The position numbers were made by a program, and so were the translations under genes. From positions 1-23,176 of the forward strand of contig JBCCGO010000009.1 of assembly GCA_039029235.1 (NCBI GenBank): DNA of 23,176 nucleotides, written 5' to 3'. The DNA comes from JBCBRR01 sp039029235 (GTDB lineage: Bacteria; Bacteroidota; Bacteroidia; Cytophagales; Amoebophilaceae). Below, in pieces: positions 1 through 7,591 of this stretch. Every line of letters starts with the position of its first letter. The stretch's first letter is position 1. The notes beneath the pieces are model-generated. The model saw only the letters and a program-made list of their open reading frames with translations. It made no database searches and was not told where the DNA came from.

Positions 1-377
1 ACCCTTAGGCCCATTGGCTGTTTTGACAGTGCTTCGGCTAGGGCTGCTAGTGTATCTACTAACCCGCTGACAGCCTACTTAGGATCCTCTTGCCCTAACT
101 AGCCTTTGCCCATTCAACGCAAGCATAGCCAATATTATTTAATTAATGCACGCGTGATCCGCACTAAGCCCTGCCCAATCAATGATCAGGGCCATATCCA
201 TCCCGCTAGGCAGCATCTGCTTGGCTATCTCTGGTCTTCTCGCTTTCGTTCCCTTTGGCGTCCCCTATCGGAGCTGCTGCTTTGTTGTAGCGTGTGGCCA
301 CAGTTGGGTACCTACCCAGCTGGGTGGAGCGTACGCGAGGGGAGGAGCTTCCCATACATGCGCCTGATCTTGCCGAC
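1..377. other. Gene-poor left edge
   Basis: No convincing gene is visible here. Reading frames on both strands are short, overlap each other and lack family motifs. The minus strand has a 24-codon open stretch (74 to 1) running off the left edge with a protein-like composition (VDTLAALAEALSKQ), but a TAG at 77-75 closes it upstream and it has no ATG before codon 21. It could be the start of a gene beyond the edge or a relic. The stretch lies downstream of hslV. Confidence 0.4.
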
Positions 378-938
378 TCAGTCTGTGTTTTCTTGCAACT
401 CCTCAATGACCAGGTTGTGGTTGGTGTAGATACAGATATCTGCAGCAATGGTAAGACTTTCCTGAACGATATCTTTGGCACTGAGCTGCGGAGCATGCTT
501 CTTGAGGGCTACAGCAGCTGACTGTGCATACATACTGCCAGACCCGATAGCTACTATTTGATCATCGGGCTCTAGCACATCGCCTGTGCCTGAAATGAGC
601 AAGAGCTCTGTTTGGTTAGCCGCAATAATCATAGCCTCTAGCCGCCTGAGGTAGCGATCTGTACGCCAGTCTTTAGCTAGCTCAACGGCAGAGCGCTTGA
701 TATTGCCCGAGTAGCGATGCAGCTTTTCATCAAATCGATCTAGTAAAGTAAAGGCGTCCGCGGTAGAGCCAGCGAATCCTGCCAATACTTGGTCATCAAA
801 AAGTTTCCTGATTTTTTTCACATTGCTTTTGGCTACCGTATTGCCTAGCGTAGCTTGCCCATCTGCTCCTATGGCTAGTACATTCTGGTGCCTTACTGCG
901 ATAACGGTGGTCGACTTTATCATTGGCTGGTCGGTCAT
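378..938 (-). CDS. hslV: ATP-dependent protease proteolytic subunit HslV
   Basis: HslV is the Ntn-hydrolase peptidase of the cytoplasmic HslUV protease. Two stacked hexamers receive unfolded substrates from the HslU ATPase. The sequence has the mature N-terminal block STTVIAVRH, in which the first Thr is the expected nucleophile, followed by ADGQATLGNTV, KKIRKL, AGFAGSTADAFTL and the C-terminal CIYTNHNLVIEEL, all in family order. The ATG at 938 gives 186 residues and the ATG at 923 gives 181; both leave a short propeptide before the Thr, as is usual in Bacteroidota. A TAnnTTTG promoter at 973-980 excludes any start further upstream. hslU is not in this window. The stop is TGA at 378-380, so TGA is a normal stop here. 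The family assignment is near certain; only the choice between the two ATGs is open. Confidence 0.95.
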   Translation of the reverse strand: MTDQPMIKSTTVIAVRHQNVLAIGADGQATLGNTVAKSNVKKIRKLFDDQVLAGFAGSTADAFTLLDRFDEKLHRYSGNIKRSAVELAKDWRTDRYLRRLEAMIIAANQTELLLISGTGDVLEPDDQIVAIGSGSMYAQSAAVALKKHAPQLSAKDIVQESLTIAADICIYTNHNLVIEELQENTD

Positions 939-972
939 TAGGTTTGTGTAAGCAATTAGGTACGTGTGCTCC

Positions 973-1003
973 CAAAGATACGCTAGCAGTAGCGCTCTAC
1001 CAA
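973..1003 (-). promoter_or_regulatory. Candidate Bacteroidota-type promoter of hslV
   Basis: On the minus strand a TTG at 1003-1001 is followed after 20 bases by TATCTTTG (980-973). This matches the Bacteroidota housekeeping pattern of a -33 TTG/TTTG and a -7 TAnnTTTG. Transcription would start near 966, about 28 bases before the ATG at 938. It is the best-formed promoter I found in the window. Confidence 0.6.
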
Positions 1004-1085
1004 CCAATATCTATGGGGAGCAAAGGAATATAGATTGGGGCAGTGGCCTAGATCAGCGCTAGCTATTATAGGACCCTTGCCTGGC

Positions 1086-2468
1086 TTACTTCCCGATACA
1101 AAACTTAGCAAAGAGATCGTCCAGTAAGTCTTCTGTCGTTACCTGACTAGTAATCTCTCCCAAATGGTGCAGGGCCCGGCGGACATCCAAGGCTAGCAAC
1201 TCACTCGTTAGGTTTTGCATAATTCCTTGTAGGACACCTTCCAGGGCTGCTTTACTTTTTACAAGCTGCTCGTGATGGCGTGCACTGGCGACAATGGTAT
1301 CTGTAGGCGCTAGCTGGTCTAGGCGGATGAGTGTGCGCATGCGTGCTTGTAATTGCGCTAAGTTTTGTTTCTGCGCAGCTGATATCAACACAACGTCTTC
1401 TTGCCGCAGCGCTTGTACCAAGGTTGGTTGTGCTGCGTCTAGCTTATTGCCTACCCTGACAAAGGGCGTATCTCCTGCCGCTAGCTGCTGGGTGGCTTGG
1501 CGAATGTCTCCCAGGGATTCCTGGGCAAGGTCAAAGACATAAAGAATCAAGGCAGCCTGCTGCATCTGCGCTCGGGTTCTGGCCATGCCTGCGATTTCTA
1601 GCATGTCTGTGGTGCCGTCTCTGAGGCCTGCTGTATCTATGAATCGAAAGCGTACACCACCTAGGTCTATCTCATCCTCAATCAGATCACGGGTTGTGCC
1701 AGGTATGGGCGATACAATGGCTTTTTCTTCGTTCAGCAAGGCATTGAGCAAGGTAGATTTTCCTACATTAGGCCTGCCCACAATGACTGTAGGGATGCCA
1801 TTCTTGATAAGATTGCCTAGCTCAAAGCTCTGGATGAGCGGGATAATGGTACGCAGTAGCTCCTGAACGAGCGATTGTAAGGCAGGCCTGTCTGCAAAGG
1901 TCACGTCTTCTTCGCTAAAGTCTAGCTCTAGCTCTAGCAAGGCGCCTAAGTGAATGAGCTTTTCCCTAAGTGCTTGTATCTGGGTTGAAAACCCGCCCCG
2001 CATTTGCTGCCAGGCCGCTCGGTGGGCTAGAGCCGAATCGGCTGCAATGAGATCTGCTACAGCCTCGGCTTGGGCCAGGTCGAAGCGACCGTTCAGAAAA
2101 GCCCGCTGGGTGAACTCTCCGGGTTTGGCCAGACGCGCTCCTTGTTTGATGAACAGCTGTATCAGCTGACGAATGATGTAGGGTGACCCATGGCAGGAGA
2201 CTTCTACACTGTCTTCTAGGGTAAAAGATCGGGGAGTTCTGAAGACGGTGACTAATACTTCGTCTAGGAAGGTCTCTTGGTCTAAGATGTCGCCCAGATG
2301 GACCGTGTGCGAGGCTTGGGCCGTGAGGTCTTTGCCGCGAAAGGTTGCGTTAACTAGCTCTATAACCTTCTTGCCAGAAAGCCTGATTACGGCAATGGCA
2401 CTCTTGCCAGGAGGGGTAGCGAGGGCTAGGATCGGTTCTTTTGCGTACAAATTCTTTGTATGATACAA
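1086..2468 (-). CDS. mnmE: tRNA modification GTPase MnmE
   Basis: MnmE works with MnmG to install the carboxymethylaminomethyl (or aminomethyl) group on U34 of several tRNAs. The 460 residues show the N-terminal formyl-folate-binding domain (ALATPPG, then AIAVIRLSG), a central helical domain, and an inserted Ras-like GTPase. The GTPase has G1 GRPNVGKST at 231-239, G2 PGTTRD at 256-261, G3 DTAG at 278-281 and G4 NKLD at 341-344. The protein ends in the invariant C-terminal CIGK with its catalytic Cys. No ATG is available: the frame is open upstream to a TAA but holds only TTG at 2468 and TTG at 2450 as plausible starts. I chose 2468. The gene is divergent from the aminotransferase, with 74 bases between their starts. 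Confidence 0.95.
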   Translation of the reverse strand: MYHTKNLYAKEPILALATPPGKSAIAVIRLSGKKVIELVNATFRGKDLTAQASHTVHLGDILDQETFLDEVLVTVFRTPRSFTLEDSVEVSCHGSPYIIRQLIQLFIKQGARLAKPGEFTQRAFLNGRFDLAQAEAVADLIAADSALAHRAAWQQMRGGFSTQIQALREKLIHLGALLELELDFSEEDVTFADRPALQSLVQELLRTIIPLIQSFELGNLIKNGIPTVIVGRPNVGKSTLLNALLNEEKAIVSPIPGTTRDLIEDEIDLGGVRFRFIDTAGLRDGTTDMLEIAGMARTRAQMQQAALILYVFDLAQESLGDIRQATQQLAAGDTPFVRVGNKLDAAQPTLVQALRQEDVVLISAAQKQNLAQLQARMRTLIRLDQLAPTDTIVASARHHEQLVKSKAALEGVLQGIMQNLTSELLALDVRRALHHLGEITSQVTTEDLLDDLFAKFCIGK

Positions 2469-2542
2469 ACTTTGATAGTGCTGGGCAAGCCTTGTATGAT
2501 TATGGGGAAATTATCTGTATTTTCCCTCTAAATCTACGGCTA

Positions 2543-3748
2543 ATGGAACAATTACTTGCCAACCGGGTCAAGACTTTGCCGCAATCAGCATTGTTGGCTG
2601 TATATCAGCAGGCTCAGGTCCTCAAAGCCCAGGGATGCGATGTCTACGACCTTGGCATAGGAGAGCCTAGCTTCCCGACTCCACAACACATTCAGGAGGC
2701 TGCTAAGCAGGCTATTGATACAGGTGCTTACTTTGGATATCCACCTGTAGCGGGTTATGCTGACCTGCGGGCTGCGATTGCCCGCAAGCTACGCAATGAT
2801 AACGGGATTGCTTGTGAGCCTGACCAGATTGTTGTGTCTGCAGGTGTTAAGCAGGCCCTAGCCAACGTATTCTTGTCTCTGCTTAATCCAGGTGATGAGG
2901 TGGTTGTGTGTACTCCCTACTGGGCGGGTTATACCAGTGTCATTCAGCTAGCTGGGGGTAAGCCTGTATTTATTAAGGGTAGGCCGGAAGATCATTTTGA
3001 ACCTACGCCTGAGCAGCTAGACCAAGTGATTACACCGCGGACGAAGGCTATTCTTTTTTCCTCTCCTTGTAATCCTGCTGGCTGGATCTTTTCCAAGGCA
3101 TCGCTCACAGCTATAGTCGATGTGCTAGCTCAGCACCCCCATGTCCTGGTGATTGCCGATGAGATTTACGAGTACATTCGTTTTGTAGCGTACTACACCA
3201 GTATGGGGGCCCTGCCAGGGATGCAAGACCGTACCATCACGGTGAATGGTTTTTCTAAGAGCTTTGCTATGACGGGCTGGCGTGTGGGCTACCTAGCCGC
3301 ACCACTGTGGCTGGCCAAGGCTTGTAGTAAAATCCAAGGACAGCTTTCTTCGGCTGCCAGTTCTATTGCGCAGCGGGCTGCGCTGGCTGCTATGGAAAGC
3401 GATAAGTTATTAGTACAGCCTATGGTAGCTGCCTACCGCCAAAGGCGCGATCTAGCGATGCGGCTCCTGAGTGAGCTGCCAGGGTGTAGGTACCCTAGGC
3501 CTCTCGGCGCTTTTTATCTGTTTCCAGATATCAGCTACTACTTTGGCCAGGTAGCCGGGACCAGCGTTATCCGCCATTCAGCAGACTTTTGTGCGTATGT
3601 TTTGCAGGCGGCACATGTCGCCCTGGTGCCTGGAGATGCTTTTGGCGAGCCTCGCTGTGTGCGGCTCTCCTATGCCGTCACAGAAGCAACCCTACAAAAA
3701 GCTGTACGACGTCTTCAAGCAGCTTTACATAGACTCAAGTCTATTTAG
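2543..3748 (+). CDS. aspC: Class I PLP-dependent aminotransferase, probable aspartate aminotransferase
   Basis: This is a fold-type I aminotransferase of about 401 residues, most like the bacterial aspartate aminotransferases that exchange the amino group of aspartate and 2-oxoglutarate. Visible landmarks are DLGIGEPSFPTP near the N-terminus, the Y..P.G...LR substrate region, SSPCNPAG (about 174-180), the cofactor Asp in ADEIYEYIRF (about 206), the Schiff-base lysine in FSKSFAMTGWR (about K239) and the carboxylate-binding Arg in CVRLSYA (about R374). The frame is open further upstream from 2441, but that part overlaps mnmE and has no family similarity. The ATG at 2543 puts the start where the family begins. 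Exact substrate cannot be fixed from sequence; other class I aminotransferases of this subgroup accept several amino acids. Confidence 0.85.
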   Translation: MEQLLANRVKTLPQSALLAVYQQAQVLKAQGCDVYDLGIGEPSFPTPQHIQEAAKQAIDTGAYFGYPPVAGYADLRAAIARKLRNDNGIACEPDQIVVSAGVKQALANVFLSLLNPGDEVVVCTPYWAGYTSVIQLAGGKPVFIKGRPEDHFEPTPEQLDQVITPRTKAILFSSPCNPAGWIFSKASLTAIVDVLAQHPHVLVIADEIYEYIRFVAYYTSMGALPGMQDRTITVNGFSKSFAMTGWRVGYLAAPLWLAKACSKIQGQLSSAASSIAQRAALAAMESDKLLVQPMVAAYRQRRDLAMRLLSELPGCRYPRPLGAFYLFPDISYYFGQVAGTSVIRHSADFCAYVLQAAHVALVPGDAFGEPRCVRLSYAVTEATLQKAVRRLQAALHRLKSI

Positions 3749-3780
3749 TAGTTAGGCCAGTAGGTTGCAGCGCTAGGTAG

Positions 3781-5535
3781 TTACTGATATTGTGTTTTGT
3801 ATAGCGATGCATAAGCACCGTTTTGGACCAGTAGGTCTTCGTGGGTTCCTTGCTCTCGCACCCTGCCCTGGTCTAGCACAATAATTTCGTCCGCATGCCG
3901 GATGGTAGCAAGCCGGTGCGCTATGATGATGGCCGTTCTGCTTTGTAATAACCGGGCCGTGGCCTGCTGAATGAGCGCTTCTGTTGCTGTATCCATGGAA
4001 GCCGTAGCTTCGTCGAGAATTAAAATACAAGGATCGTATACAAAAACGCGTGCAAAAGCCAAGAGCTGCCGCTGTCCCATGGAGAGTGTCATTCCCCCCT
4101 CTTGGACGTTGTAATTATAACCTCCTGGCAAGCTTTGGATAAAGTCATGAATTCCTACCAGCTGTGCTGCTTCTACTACGCGTTCGCTAGGAATCGCTTT
4201 ATTCCCCAGCGTGATATTGTCGTGTATACTAGTGGAGAACAAGAATACATCCTGCAAGACCAAGCCTATGTTTTGCCGTAAGACCCGGACATCATAGTCC
4301 AGAATATTAGCACCATCTAGGGCAATGGTTCCTTGCTGGGCATCATAGAACCGCTCTAGGAGGTTGGCGATAGTAGATTTGCCTGCACCGGTTGCTCCTA
4401 CAATAGCGAGTGATTTCTGGGCCTGGATATGGAACGAGACGTCCTTGAGTACATAGTTATCACCTTCATAGGCAAACCATACCTTATCAAAGGTAATGGC
4501 TCCTTGTACACATTTGGGTAGGTAAGTACCTTGGTTCTGCGCCTGCTCGGTGTTCTCAAGTAGTCTGATGATTCTGTCAGCACTCACCAGGCCCATTTGT
4601 AAAGTATTAAAACGCTCGACCAGGTAATAGAGCGGGCGAAAAAACATCGTAAGGTACATCAGAAAAGCCGTCAACTTACCCAGGGAGATGTATCCTTTGA
4701 TCACACTGTGCGCACCATACCAAATCAATAAGCTGATACCAATAGCCCGAAGCATCTCTAGTACCGGGAAGTACAAAGCATAGTAGAAGACCGACTTGTT
4801 ATGTGCATTTCTATGCACTGCATTCAGGGCCTCAAACTGAGCCAGCTCTTGTTGCTCCCTATTGAAGATCTGTATCATGCTCATGCCTGTCAGGCGAACC
4901 TGTACGAAGGTATTGAGCTGTGCCATTGCATTGCGTACTTGTTTGTAGGCAAACTTTAGTCTTTCCTTGAGTAAGTATATACTCCAAGATAGGAGTGGTA
5001 GAATGGCCAAACTTAGCAAGGCTAGCTGCCAGTCTATATAAACCATAAAAGCTGCTACAGCTAGCAGCTGCAGCAGGTCTGCAAGCAGTGTAGCAAGTCC
5101 TTCGTTAAAGACATGGGCGATCATCTCCGTGTCTGAAATGTTTCGGGTGACTAGCCTGCCAATAGGCGTCTTGTGGTAGAAGCTGATCCTCATCCGTATG
5201 GTATGGGTATAGATTTGGACGCGCAGGTCCTTGGCTATGTGCTGGCCCAGCCACTCGGAGAGATAGATGAGATAGTATTGTACCAGCACTTGTGTGGCCA
5301 GCAGGATCAGTAGGCCAACGGCCATGCCAACGAGTCCTGCGTAGTCCTCCTTAGTGATGTAGTGGTCAAGGGTGTGCTGAACCAGGAAAGGTCTACTAGG
5401 GCCTATGACTCCCACAGCCAGGGTGAGTACAATGAGCAAGCGAAAGATATGTTGGTAAGGCTTGACAAGCCGGAAGAGCTCACGAAGAACTCTTCGGTCG
5501 AGGATTGGGATATTTCTTTGCTTTTTGCTGAGCAT
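3781..5535 (-). CDS. ABC exporter, fused membrane and ATPase domains (MsbA/YheH-like)
   Basis: A half-size ABC exporter of 584 residues. Residues about 25-310 form the type I exporter membrane domain with roughly six hydrophobic helices. Residues about 340-584 form the nucleotide-binding domain: Walker A GATGAGKST (380-388), Q-loop Gln (428), signature LSMGQ (484-488), Walker B ILILDEA with catalytic Glu (509) and H-loop His (540). The signature has Met instead of the usual first Gly of LSGGQ. It should work as a dimer in the inner membrane. Similar single-gene exporters are common in Bacteroidota; lipid or drug export is plausible, but the substrate cannot be read from sequence. The truA relic lies 56 bases upstream on the same strand, so the two may once have been co-transcribed. 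The gene converges on the aminotransferase with 32 bases between stops. Confidence 0.88.
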   Translation of the reverse strand: MLSKKQRNIPILDRRVLRELFRLVKPYQHIFRLLIVLTLAVGVIGPSRPFLVQHTLDHYITKEDYAGLVGMAVGLLILLATQVLVQYYLIYLSEWLGQHIAKDLRVQIYTHTIRMRISFYHKTPIGRLVTRNISDTEMIAHVFNEGLATLLADLLQLLAVAAFMVYIDWQLALLSLAILPLLSWSIYLLKERLKFAYKQVRNAMAQLNTFVQVRLTGMSMIQIFNREQQELAQFEALNAVHRNAHNKSVFYYALYFPVLEMLRAIGISLLIWYGAHSVIKGYISLGKLTAFLMYLTMFFRPLYYLVERFNTLQMGLVSADRIIRLLENTEQAQNQGTYLPKCVQGAITFDKVWFAYEGDNYVLKDVSFHIQAQKSLAIVGATGAGKSTIANLLERFYDAQQGTIALDGANILDYDVRVLRQNIGLVLQDVFLFSTSIHDNITLGNKAIPSERVVEAAQLVGIHDFIQSLPGGYNYNVQEGGMTLSMGQRQLLAFARVFVYDPCILILDEATASMDTATEALIQQATARLLQSRTAIIIAHRLATIRHADEIIVLDQGRVREQGTHEDLLVQNGAYASLYKTQYQ

Positions 5536-5591
5536 ACTGGGCCGAGTTTAGGAAAGGCTCGAGGGCGTGGTTCTGATAAATTCTTCTTTTA

Positions 5592-6079
5592 CTAAGAGGA
5601 GATAGCGGCTAGATCAGCAACCTTAGTCAAGGTCAGTCCATAAGCAGGTACCAAGCTAGTGATGAAGCTACGATATTTTTGCTTTGTAGGCGCTTCAAAC
5701 GTTGCACTACTTTTTTCTAACCCTACCCCCGGAGTAGGCTGTTGGCAATACTCCCTACCATACCCCGTAGCAAGTGACTAGTCTGTATAAGAAAGATAAG
5801 CCGGCCATCAGGGATCGGTATCCATGGGGTTTGTGTAGCAGTGCAGCGATAACGGCCGGCCCCTGGCCTGATTTTACGGAAGCTTGCCTAGCCTGCTAGG
5901 TCATATCGCATAGCTGCTGCCTCATGCATAGCTTCTGCCACCAGCTTATGGGTCAGTAAGTAGTTTTTTGTTTGTAGCAAAGGATTTTTGTCTGTACAAA
6001 GGTATTGAAGAGCTTCGCCAGGGCCTAAGTTAGTCTGAAGATTGCGGACTTGCAGGACTGATCCTCCTCCCCACTGAGC
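5592..6079 (-). pseudogene. truA: Relic of tRNA pseudouridine synthase truA (C-terminal part)
   Basis: TruA isomerises U38-U40 of tRNAs. No intact frame exists here, but joining two minus-strand frames gives successive TruA C-terminal blocks in the right order: TDKNPLLQTKNYLLTH with EAMHEAAAM, then ASFRKIRPG, then GRLIFLIQTSHLLRGMVG (compare the family's IxANRFLRxMVRxIVG), then VGLEKSSATFEA, and finally VPAYGLTLTKV (compare PAHGLxLxKV). Two lesions separate the blocks. One is an in-frame TAG at 5890-5888. The other is a frame change at the G run 5730-5726, where one extra G would join the frames. The N-terminal half with the catalytic Asp motif is not recognisable upstream, although a TAG at 6082-6080 and open fragments remain. 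Family identity is read by eye from motif order and spacing. The relic lies immediately upstream of the ABC exporter. Confidence 0.75.
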
Positions 6080-6200
6080 CTAGATTCCTTTGCCATGGCT
6101 CCAGACCTCCCTTGCGTGCATCCAGGGCTGTTGCAAGGGGGGTAAGGCTGAATCTGCGGGCTCCTAGATCCTTTGTATCTTCTCAATAAATGCATAACTT

Positions 6201-6479
6201 CTACTTAAATATAGCCATAGCCATTATACTCGGCAAGCTTCCAGATCTATGCCCCTCTCCTGCATCTTCCCACCAACGACGCTTAGAACTTCTATCCCTC
6301 TCTCCTCGTCCTGGGGGAGTGCCAGTCAATACTGCCTTTATATTAGCAGCGCTCAAATGGCTTAATTTTAAACATCGTTCATCGTCTCCAAACCGCTGGC
6401 ACATGGCAGCGGTAGTCAGCCCAACAAAAACGGCTCTTAAATAAAAGGGTTCGGCGTTATAGAAGTATATAATCAACAC
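6201..6479 (-). CDS. Hypothetical ORF carrying repeat copy A (doubtful)
   Basis: An open frame of 92 codons from a GTG at 6479. I recognise no domain. It is Arg/Gly rich in its second half, with the string KRRWWEDAGEG. Its last third coincides with the 94-base repeat that recurs at 22763-22856, where the same frame has no start codon and soon stops. Between the two copies most base differences change the amino acid, which argues against selection on this frame. It lies in the decayed spacer between truA and ruvA and is probably not a functional gene. Confidence 0.2.
   Translation of the reverse strand: MLIIYFYNAEPFYLRAVFVGLTTAAMCQRFGDDERCLKLSHLSAANIKAVLTGTPPGRGERDRSSKRRWWEDAGEGHRSGSLPSIMAMAIFK
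6221..6314 (-). repeat. Diverged 94-base repeat, copy A
   Basis: Read on the minus strand, this segment aligns without gaps to 22763-22856 on the plus strand: 66 of 94 bases agree by hand count, including an uninterrupted 18-base identity (6263-6280 against 22797-22814). Both copies lie in gene-poor spacers. The element is purine-rich on the aligned strand. What it encodes or does is unknown; see copy B. Confidence 0.65.
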
Positions 6480-6487
6480 TCCCGCTG

Positions 6488-6531
6488 CAAGGGGTAGCCT
6501 AGATCAGAGCTGCGGGGCTGCTAGCCCCTTG
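6488..6531. other. Imperfect hairpin downstream of ruvA
   Basis: CAAGGGGTAGC (6488-6498) can pair with GCTAGCCCCTTG (6520-6531) with one bulged G, leaving a 21-base loop. It lies about 130 bases past the ruvA stop and is not followed by a T run on either strand. It could be a transcript 3' structure or a remnant. Confidence 0.3.
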
Positions 6532-6657
6532 TATCATCTTCTGGGTAAGTTAGCAACTTCGTTCTAAGCAAGTATACCATGCTCGGTAAATTCCTAGATC
6601 CTAAAGCTAAGTGAGAGACCTCGCAGCTTGTAAGTCACCCCGTCGCTGGCCACTATA

Positions 6658-7248
6658 CTAGGCTTTTAAGGCCATTTTAATCAGCTGCTCTACAGAGAGC
6701 TCGTCCGGATGTGTTCTGAGTACATGCAAAATAGCTTTCTCTCCCTGGCTCTTAGGGATGCCGAGCCTAGCCAAGGCCGCTAAGGCTTCTCGGTGTATGG
6801 ATCCACGGCTAAACACTTCAGTAGATACAGCCACATGCCCGGTAGCTAGCCCATGTGCCTTGGTGCTCAGCTCTAAGATAATGCGCTGTGCTGCTTTCTC
6901 TCCTATGCCTTTGACAGCTTGGAGCATGGCTACACTTTGATTGAGGATGGCATGCTGGAGCTCATCAGGTGTCAACGAAGATAGAATCGTCATAGCCACC
7001 CGTGGGCCCACACCATTTACGCCTATCAAATACAGAAACCACTGCTTCTCGGCCAAGCTTGCAAATCCATATAGCGTTTGTGCCTCTCCTGTAGTATGCA
7101 GATGCGTAAAAAGTTTGCCGCGCGTTAAGTTTTTTATATTGTCATAGGTCTGTAGAGAAATATGAACTTCGTAGCCTAGCCCACCTACTTCTATAACGAC
7201 CTGGGTAGGGTTGCTATGTATAAACTGACCTGCAATATGAACAATCAT
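6658..7248 (-). CDS. ruvA: Holliday junction DNA helicase subunit RuvA
   Basis: RuvA binds four-way junctions as a tetramer and loads the RuvB motor for branch migration. The 196 residues show all three domains: an N-terminal OB-fold starting MIVHIAGQF and containing GGLGYEV, a middle domain with two helix-hairpin-helix motifs (GVNGVGP at 76-82 and VKGIGEKAA at 112-120, followed by RIILEL), and a small C-terminal helical domain (about 145-196) that contacts RuvB, with ALAALARLGI. Length is normal (about 190-205 in the family). The ATG at 7248 is the family start. The gene stands alone; ruvB and ruvC are not in this window. Confidence 0.95.
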   Translation of the reverse strand: MIVHIAGQFIHSNPTQVVIEVGGLGYEVHISLQTYDNIKNLTRGKLFTHLHTTGEAQTLYGFASLAEKQWFLYLIGVNGVGPRVAMTILSSLTPDELQHAILNQSVAMLQAVKGIGEKAAQRIILELSTKAHGLATGHVAVSTEVFSRGSIHREALAALARLGIPKSQGEKAILHVLRTHPDELSVEQLIKMALKA

Positions 7249-7591
7249 CTCATAAACCTTGGAGCTAGATAGGCTACCGATATGGTAGTTAATCGCACTC
7301 GTAAAAACTTCTGCTAAGAAAACTTAAATAACCCTTCCGGCCTGCTCTTAAATCTGTAGGTGCCGCTCGCCATAGTGCTAGCCTCCTAAGGTCTTGCTGC
7401 AGCGCCTATATGCTCTCAGCTAACCTACAGAGCTGAGCTAGGAGCACAAGTAACGGTGCAAGCTGCTGATAGACAAAATATACACAATAGTACATATATT
7501 CTTGCAGCTATTCGCCATCTTCATAAGAAGATACTAAGGGCCAAGCCCAAAATGTTCGGGAAACCTACAAAAAGTTTTACATACTTAGTCT
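7249..7591. other. Spacer between divergent ruvA and TPR gene
   Basis: No gene is supported. An open plus-strand frame through 7456-7689 has no recognisable content and overlaps the TPR gene in another frame. A small hairpin is possible at about 7410-7430 (TCAGCT pairing with AGCTGA). The sequence becomes AT-rich after 7470, as expected ahead of a promoter, but I see no clean TAnnTTTG. TAGTCTTTG at 7586-7594 is one base too long and overlaps the start codon. Confidence 0.4.

Noticed and set aside
1..74. Minus-strand open stretch running off the left edge
   Set aside because: Only 24 codons, preceded by TAG and lacking an early ATG; too short to call a gene.
106..521. Overlapping plus-strand frames of 61-107 codons at the left edge
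   Set aside because: They overlap each other and the hslV 3' end, have no recognisable domains, and read as shadows with irregular composition.
5997..6004. TACCTTTG on the minus strand as a promoter for the ABC exporter
   Set aside because: It lies inside the truA relic coding frame, has no -33 element and would leave a leader of over 450 bases.
6190..6444. Plus-strand frame of 84 codons antisense to repeat copy A
   Set aside because: No family motif; the shared LLHLPTND string with copy B arises in another frame that is stopped by TAG here.
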